NCBI GenBank assembly: GCA_023429365.1
Contig: JAEYVW010000479.1
Span: forward strand, 1-10,925
Length of the DNA: 10,925 nt
Reading direction: 5' to 3'
From: Bacteroidota bacterium
Lineage (GTDB): Bacteria > Bacteroidota > Bacteroidia > Chitinophagales > Chitinophagaceae
A program made the translations under genes and the position numbers. Below are positions 6,613-10,925 of this stretch, in pieces. The notes under the pieces are model-generated. The model was not told the origin of the DNA. It did not search any database and saw only the letters and a list, made by a program, of their open reading frames with translations. The stretch's first letter is position 1, and each line of letters opens with the position of its first letter.

Positions 6613-7530
6613 ATGCTCGACATCGTTATTGAGGCACGCACCGCGGCGCTCAGCACCGGTCTGAATGTAAGAAGGATATTACCATTCCGTTTACGACGAA
6701 TGGTGGGGCCATTTATTTTTATGGATCATGCAGGCCCCGTGGAAAAGCAGCCCATATCTGCCAGCGGGATGGACGTACTTCCTCACCCGCATATTGGTTT
6801 ATCAACCGTAAGTTATTTATTTGGCGGACAGGTTACACATCGTGACAGCCTCGGTGTTGAGCAGGTGATCCTGCCGGGTGAGGTAAACTGGATGACCGCG
6901 GGAAGAGGCATTGCACACTCTGAAAGATTTGAGGAACCCGGTGCCCTTGCTGGTGGCGCCCTGGAAATGATTCAAACCTGGGTAGCGCTACCGGTGGAAG
7001 ATGAGGAAGCAATGCCTTCATTTGACAATTATAAACCGCAGGATCTGCCTGTATTTACAGATAAAGGAGTTTGGATGCGTCTCATCGCCGGTAATGCATT
7101 CGGATTACGGAATGATGTAAAAACAAATTCACCCCTCCACTACCTGCACGTAGTGTTGGATGCGGGCACCCGGATCAATTTACCCAAAGAACATAATGAA
7201 CGCGGAATTTATGTTGTAAAAGGAAGTATCGAAACGGGGGGCCATACTTACCAGACGGGACAGATGCTTGTTTTTACAAAGGGGACGGATCCGATCATCA
7301 TGGCAAAAGAAAATTCCACTCTCATGATGCTGGGTGGCGAACCTGTGGGTGATCGTTTTATATGGTGGAATTTTGTCTCATCGCGAAAAGAAAGAATTGA
7401 ACAGGCAAAAGCCGATTGGAAGGAAGGACGAATAATACTACCGCCAACCGACAACAAAGAATTCATTCCCCTGCCCACCGACAAAACCCGACCCGCCGGC
7501 GGCCCTCCATCCCCCGAACCATTGAGTTAG
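6613..7530 (+). CDS. Pirin family protein
   Basis: Predicted cytoplasmic bicupin protein of 305 residues. The N-terminal cupin carries the metal-ligand set of pirins: HPH at 58-60 (His58, His60) and GIAHSE at 99-104 (His102, Glu104), with the typical lead-in RRMVGPFIFMDHAGP (28-42), HIGLSTVSYLFGG (60-72) and MTAGRGIAH. The C-terminal cupin region includes LHYLHVVLDAGT and the conserved GGEPVGDRFIWWNFVSS (241-257). Pirins bind iron; characterised members act as redox-responsive transcriptional co-regulators (human) or quercetinases (E. coli YhhW). Which applies here is not known. The ATG at 6613 gives the family N-terminus; the in-frame ATG at 6541 would prepend 24 Cys-rich non-family residues. 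The C-terminus is a Pro-rich tail (GGPPSPEPLS). The stop codon TAG (7528-7530) lies within the left arm of the CACGAAT inverted repeat. Confidence 0.92.
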   Translation: MLDIVIEARTAALSTGLNVRRILPFRLRRMVGPFIFMDHAGPVEKQPISASGMDVLPHPHIGLSTVSYLFGGQVTHRDSLGVEQVILPGEVNWMTAGRGIAHSERFEEPGALAGGALEMIQTWVALPVEDEEAMPSFDNYKPQDLPVFTDKGVWMRLIAGNAFGLRNDVKTNSPLHYLHVVLDAGTRINLPKEHNERGIYVVKGSIETGGHTYQTGQMLVFTKGTDPIIMAKENSTLMMLGGEPVGDRFIWWNFVSSRKERIEQAKADWKEGRIILPPTDNKEFIPLPTDKTRPAGGPPSPEPLS

Positions 7531-7717
7531 GCCACGAATGACACGAATAGCACGAATGAGCCATTGATTGCAGGATTACACAGATTGTATATGGGTGACC
7601 TAAAATGAGTCAGCCACGAATGACACTAATTTCACGAATATGGGGTACACTATTTTCAAAATAACTTTCTTACTCTATTATTTTTTATTCGTGTAATTCG
7701 TGCGATTCGTGGCTTAA
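7527..7717. repeat. CACGAAT-array element with inverted terminal arrays
   Basis: Three arrays each contain three heptamers at exactly 9-bp spacing. Array 1 (+): CACGAAT at 7533, 7542 and 7551. Array 2 (+): 7615, 7624 (as CACTAAT) and 7633. Array 3 is on the minus strand (ATTCGTG at 7687, 7696 and 7705). Each array is preceded by GC on its own strand, giving GCCACGAAT. Arrays 1 and 3, with flanking TTAG/TTAA, form a 31-bp imperfect inverted repeat (26/31 matches; most differences are in the 2-bp linkers). The interior also holds GGATTACACAGATT (7573-7586), which I recall as a motif accompanying such repeats in other genomes, unverified here. The element fills the whole gap between the convergent pirin and glucan synthase genes and overlaps the 3' end of the latter. 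It has no coding capacity of its own. Confidence 0.85.
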
Positions 7718-10700
7718 ATACACTTTTATCTCGTGGTCGTTGCCGTCGTTTTGGAGGGTTATAAAGTCTTCACCGGTATCCTGGCCATCTAGATTGATTC
7801 GGATGCCTGAAGCCGAATCTTCCTGGATCAATTCAATATTATAATACGTCTGCTCAAAACGATACCGGAGCCTGACGGAAGGCCAGTCGGGTGGAAGACA
7901 GGGTGAGAAACTTAGCCTGTTTCCCGTTCGTTTCAGTCCAATAAAAAATTCGAGGATGAGCTGGTACATCCAGCCGGCAGATCCGGTATACCAGGTCCAT
8001 CCACCGCGACCGCGATATCCTTCTACGCGATACACATCAGCTGCGATCACGTAAGGTTCCACTTTGTATTGTTCAATTCCATCGGGACTATTTCCGTGGT
8101 TAACCGGGTTGATCATTTGAAGCAGCTCCCATGTTTTCTGTTTATCGCCCATCGCAGCGTAAGCCATCACCAGCCAGATAGCTGCATGTGTATACTGTCC
8201 GCCATTTTCCCGTACACCTGGTACATAACCTTTGATATACCCGGGATTCAATGTCGATTTATCAAACGGCGGATTAAAAAGCTGAATGATCTGGTCTTCT
8301 CTATTAATTAAATGTTTCGATGCGGATTCCATAGCCGTTACCGAACGTTCTGAATCACTTGCTTTTGACAATACCGACCAGCTTTGTGCAATTGAATCAA
8401 TTTTACATTCATCATTTTCCTGTGAACCCAGGGGCGTTCCATCATCGAAATAAGCCCGACGCCACCATTTACCATCCCATGCATGCGCATGAATATTATT
8501 TCTTAATTGCTCAGCCTGTTGTCTGCATTTCTCCGCGAACGCATCGTCGCCCTTAAGGGTTGCCACATCTACAAAGCGGTTTAAAATATCATAAAGGAAA
8601 AAGCCCAGCCATACACTTTCGCCCCTGCCATTCTGACCAACTTTATCCATACCATCATTCCAGTCGCCTGAACCTATAAGCGGCAGGCCGTTTACACCAA
8701 AACGCAGTCCATTTTCAATCGCTTTTACACAGTGCTCATACAAAGTTGCAGACTGATCCGAACGGATCGGAAGGTCATAATAAGATTCCTCCTCCGCGAC
8801 AAGCAGCCGGCCTTCAATAAACGGCACTACTTCGTCCAAAATATTGGTGTCTGAACTGGTTTCGATATAACGGCTGGTTACATAAGGCAACCATAAATAA
8901 TCATCCGAGCAGGTGGTACGAACACCGCGACCAGCAGGTGGATGCCACCAGTGTTGTACGTCTCCCTCCCTGAATTGACGTGAAGCGGAAAGTAATAATT
9001 GTTGCCGCGCGATATCAGGTTTTGTATGCAAGAGCGATAACACATCCTGCAACTGGTCCCGGAATCCAAATGCTCCACCTGATTGGTAAAAGCCGCTTCG
9101 GGCCCACATTCGACAGGCAAGTGTTTGGTAATTTAGCCAGCCGTTGGCCAATACGTTGGTTGCAGCATCAGGTGTATCCACCTGTACGGCCTGCAAGGCA
9201 TCATTCCAGTATTGGTGTATTCTTTCCAGCGATGCTTTTACTGCGTCGCTTCTATCAAATTTCTTTATGGTAGATAGCGCTTCGTGCATACTTTTTCCCG
9301 CTCCCAACCGAAACACAACCTGGCGCTCCTCATCCTCGGCAAGGTCAAAGTTTACCTGTATTGCCGCGCAGGGATCGAGTGCAGCGCCATTTTTACCAGA
9401 AAGCCTTGTCCGATTCATGGCTTCCGGATTATGCAAAGTGCCATTTCTGCCGATAAATTCTGCACGATCGGTTGTGTAGGTTTTATTGGGATCATCCACA
9501 TCGAAAAACGCCACGCGATTCTCGAACTCAGTGTTATAAGAATTTCGAGCAAGTATGGCACCGGTTTGCAGATCAGGTTCAGTCACCACATGCATCAACG
9601 ACCTCGAGCGAAGATCACCCAATACCCATTCGACATATCCTGTAACGGAAAACTTGCGATGACGTTCTGATCTATTACGCAGTTTGATGACAACAAATTT
9701 TATCGGGTCTTCTATATCCGTATACACCCATACCTCGGAATAGATACCGTCTTCCAGGTGCTCAAAAACACTATACCCAAAACCATGTCGGGTGATATAA
9801 GGTGAAATGCCGGTAGCTGGTAAGGGCATAGGCGACCAGAACCTGCCGCTTTCTTCATCACGCAGGTAAAATGTTTCACCCTTCAGATCGGTGACGGGGT
9901 CATTACTCCAGGGCGTTAGCCTGAATTCATGCGCGTTTTCAATCCAGGTATACATCTGCCCGCTTTCGGTGATGATGCTTCCAAACTCGTTGTTGGCAAG
10001 TACATTGATCCAGGGCGCGGGCGTAAATTTTCCCTTGCTGGTGGTGATCACGTATTCCTTTCCATCCTGGGTAAAGCCGCCATGACCATTAAAGAATATA
10101 AGGTCAGTTCTCGGGCCGATGGATGATTTGGTGGAAGAAGGGAATTTGCTGGGACTGAAAAAAGGAATAGTTGTCTTCAATTTCGTACGCCCGCTGATTT
10201 GTTCCTCCAGCGTACCCAACCTGTCGGATATGACCACATGTGCTACCGACTGAAACAAGATCCTGTCTTCGTTTGAAATCTGATCCGCGGAACGAATAAA
10301 AATTCCACCCAACTGATCTTTGGCATCGATAGTGATACCTGGTGATACAAGGCCCTGGATCTGGTTATGTAATAATTGCCGGTAACCACCGTGATCCTCA
10401 TTCCAGATCACCAGGTCTACCAGCAATCCTTTCAGCCGCCAGTAGGCATGCGCCTGGATCAACTGTTTGACTAATTCAATATTCGCTGAATCTTCAATTC
10501 GCAACAATACAATCGGCAGATCACCCGAGATCGAATAACCCCATAGGCCAGATTGACCCCGATGATTTTTCATGATCATCGAAGGACTGGTTCGCAATGA
10601 TGGGTTTGCATAAATTATCGAACTGGCCAGTCGTGAATAGAGCTGCGCATCGGATTCAACCGCATTGATCTGTCTTAAAATAACCTGTGCATGTGTCCAG

Positions 10701-10925
10701 GCCAGTTCCAGCACACGGTTGATCAGGTGTCGATCCTGGTATTTTTCAACCAGGAAATTGCAGGTTTCCCTGGTCTCGGCGATCCCGAAGATCATATCGA
10801 TAGTGGCCGACTCATATGGTTGCAATATAAATCGGTACTGGATGGAAACAACCGGATCGAGTACCGATCCGCTGCTATTTGAAAGCGGCGAGGAACGATT
10901 GATCACCTGCGGCTCATGTATAGTG
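7685..10925 (-). CDS. Cyclic beta-1,2-glucan synthase-like protein, C-terminal part with GH94 domain (5' end missing)
   Basis: About 1,080 residues of a very large protein; full-length relatives of the NdvB/Cgs type have roughly 2,800. The frame is open to the right edge (upstream residues read TIHEPQ), so the GTG at 10904-10906 is not a true start. Numbering from that GTG: residues 15-240 contain VLDPVVS, LAWTHAQV and SGLWGYSISGDLPIVL, typical of the region before the phosphorylase-like domain. At 267-355 come DLIFFNGHGGF, TPAPWINVLAN and AHEFRLTPWSNDP. The (alpha/alpha)6 GH94 barrel spans about 560-990, with FRDQLQDVL (615-623), HWWHPPAGRG, the acid motif GSGDWNDGMD (745-754), GGQYTHAAIW and TWYTGSAGWMYQ. 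In characterised synthases the C-terminal region controls glucan length by phosphorolysis; the GT84 and cyclisation parts would lie outside the window. The last nine residues (SHESHELHE) are encoded by the CACGAAT repeat. The partial protein could belong to a glucan synthase or to a shorter glucoamylase-type relative. Confidence 0.9.
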   Translation of the reverse strand, partial: TIHEPQVINRSSPLSNSSGSVLDPVVSIQYRFILQPYESATIDMIFGIAETRETCNFLVEKYQDRHLINRVLELAWTHAQVILRQINAVESDAQLYSRLASSIIYANPSLRTSPSMIMKNHRGQSGLWGYSISGDLPIVLLRIEDSANIELVKQLIQAHAYWRLKGLLVDLVIWNEDHGGYRQLLHNQIQGLVSPGITIDAKDQLGGIFIRSADQISNEDRILFQSVAHVVISDRLGTLEEQISGRTKLKTTIPFFSPSKFPSSTKSSIGPRTDLIFFNGHGGFTQDGKEYVITTSKGKFTPAPWINVLANNEFGSIITESGQMYTWIENAHEFRLTPWSNDPVTDLKGETFYLRDEESGRFWSPMPLPATGISPYITRHGFGYSVFEHLEDGIYSEVWVYTDIEDPIKFVVIKLRNRSERHRKFSVTGYVEWVLGDLRSRSLMHVVTEPDLQTGAILARNSYNTEFENRVAFFDVDDPNKTYTTDRAEFIGRNGTLHNPEAMNRTRLSGKNGAALDPCAAIQVNFDLAEDEERQVVFRLGAGKSMHEALSTIKKFDRSDAVKASLERIHQYWNDALQAVQVDTPDAATNVLANGWLNYQTLACRMWARSGFYQSGGAFGFRDQLQDVLSLLHTKPDIARQQLLLSASRQFREGDVQHWWHPPAGRGVRTTCSDDYLWLPYVTSRYIETSSDTNILDEVVPFIEGRLLVAEEESYYDLPIRSDQSATLYEHCVKAIENGLRFGVNGLPLIGSGDWNDGMDKVGQNGRGESVWLGFFLYDILNRFVDVATLKGDDAFAEKCRQQAEQLRNNIHAHAWDGKWWRRAYFDDGTPLGSQENDECKIDSIAQSWSVLSKASDSERSVTAMESASKHLINREDQIIQLFNPPFDKSTLNPGYIKGYVPGVRENGGQYTHAAIWLVMAYAAMGDKQKTWELLQMINPVNHGNSPDGIEQYKVEPYVIAADVYRVEGYRGRGGWTWYTGSAGWMYQLILEFFIGLKRTGNRLSFSPCLPPDWPSVRLRYRFEQTYYNIELIQEDSASGIRINLDGQDTGEDFITLQNDGNDHEIKVYLSHESHELHE

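Noticed and set aside
7651..7663. TATTTTCAAAATA palindrome before a T-run near 7680, a possible pirin terminator.
   Set aside because: The stem is AT-only with a very short loop and lies 13 nt before the T-run, so it would not be a stable terminator.
7531..7713. Could the CACGAAT arrays be a CRISPR or a DnaA-box-like origin cluster?
   Set aside because: Repeats are 7 bp with 2-bp linkers, far too short for CRISPR. The heptamer does not match the DnaA box TTATNCACA, and no dnaA or replication gene is near.
8069..9670. Several open frames of 65-128 codons on the plus strand opposite the glucan synthase gene.
   Set aside because: They lack family motifs and lie wholly within a clearly coding minus-strand gene; they are reading-frame shadows.

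Overview
The window looks like chromosomal DNA of a Bacteroidota bacterium, probably Chitinophagaceae or a close relative. The signs are a PD40-carboxypeptidase-regulatory-OmpA outer-membrane protein, an SPII lipoprotein with a short Bacteroidota-type lipobox, weak or absent Shine-Dalgarno sequences, AT-rich intergenic DNA, and a tandem CACGAAT intergenic repeat. The taxonomic placement is inference; the window has no rRNA or marker gene. Eleven protein genes are supported, and the genes at both edges are cut off. I saw no tRNA, rRNA, CRISPR array, transposase, phage gene or recognisable defence system.

Left part (1-2776, + strand): the 3' portion of a membrane fatty-acid-hydroxylase/sterol-desaturase family protein, a secreted alpha/beta hydrolase resembling PAF-acetylhydrolase, and an ankyrin-repeat protein. 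The first two could both act on lipids, but that link is only inferred. A hairpin with a T-tract at 2767-2804 ends the convergent leftward unit.

Centre-left (2841-5527, - strand): an envelope pair made of a PorE-like beta-propeller/OmpA protein that starts at TTG and, 42 nt downstream, a small lipoprotein. Upstream of these lies a DUF1801 (YdhG/frataxin-like fold) protein. Centre-right: a small rightward stress-type pair (CsbD family, then a PHA_gran_rgn family protein), followed by a divergent pair of a gamma-glutamylcyclotransferase-fold protein (-) and a pirin (+) with intact metal ligands.

Right part (7685-10925, - strand): the C-terminal third or so of a giant cyclic beta-1,2-glucan synthase-like protein, including its GH94-type domain; the N-terminal part lies beyond the right edge. 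Between pirin and this gene sits the most unusual structure in the window: three arrays of three CACGAAT heptamers at exact 9-bp spacing. The outer two arrays form a 31-bp imperfect inverted repeat (26/31) around a unit of about 190 bp. One arm begins at the pirin stop codon. The other arm is translated as the last nine residues of the glucan synthase.

Most of the window is ordinary envelope, stress and housekeeping content. I did not find a convincing new multi-gene system; the repeat element and its encroachment on coding sequence is the best lead.
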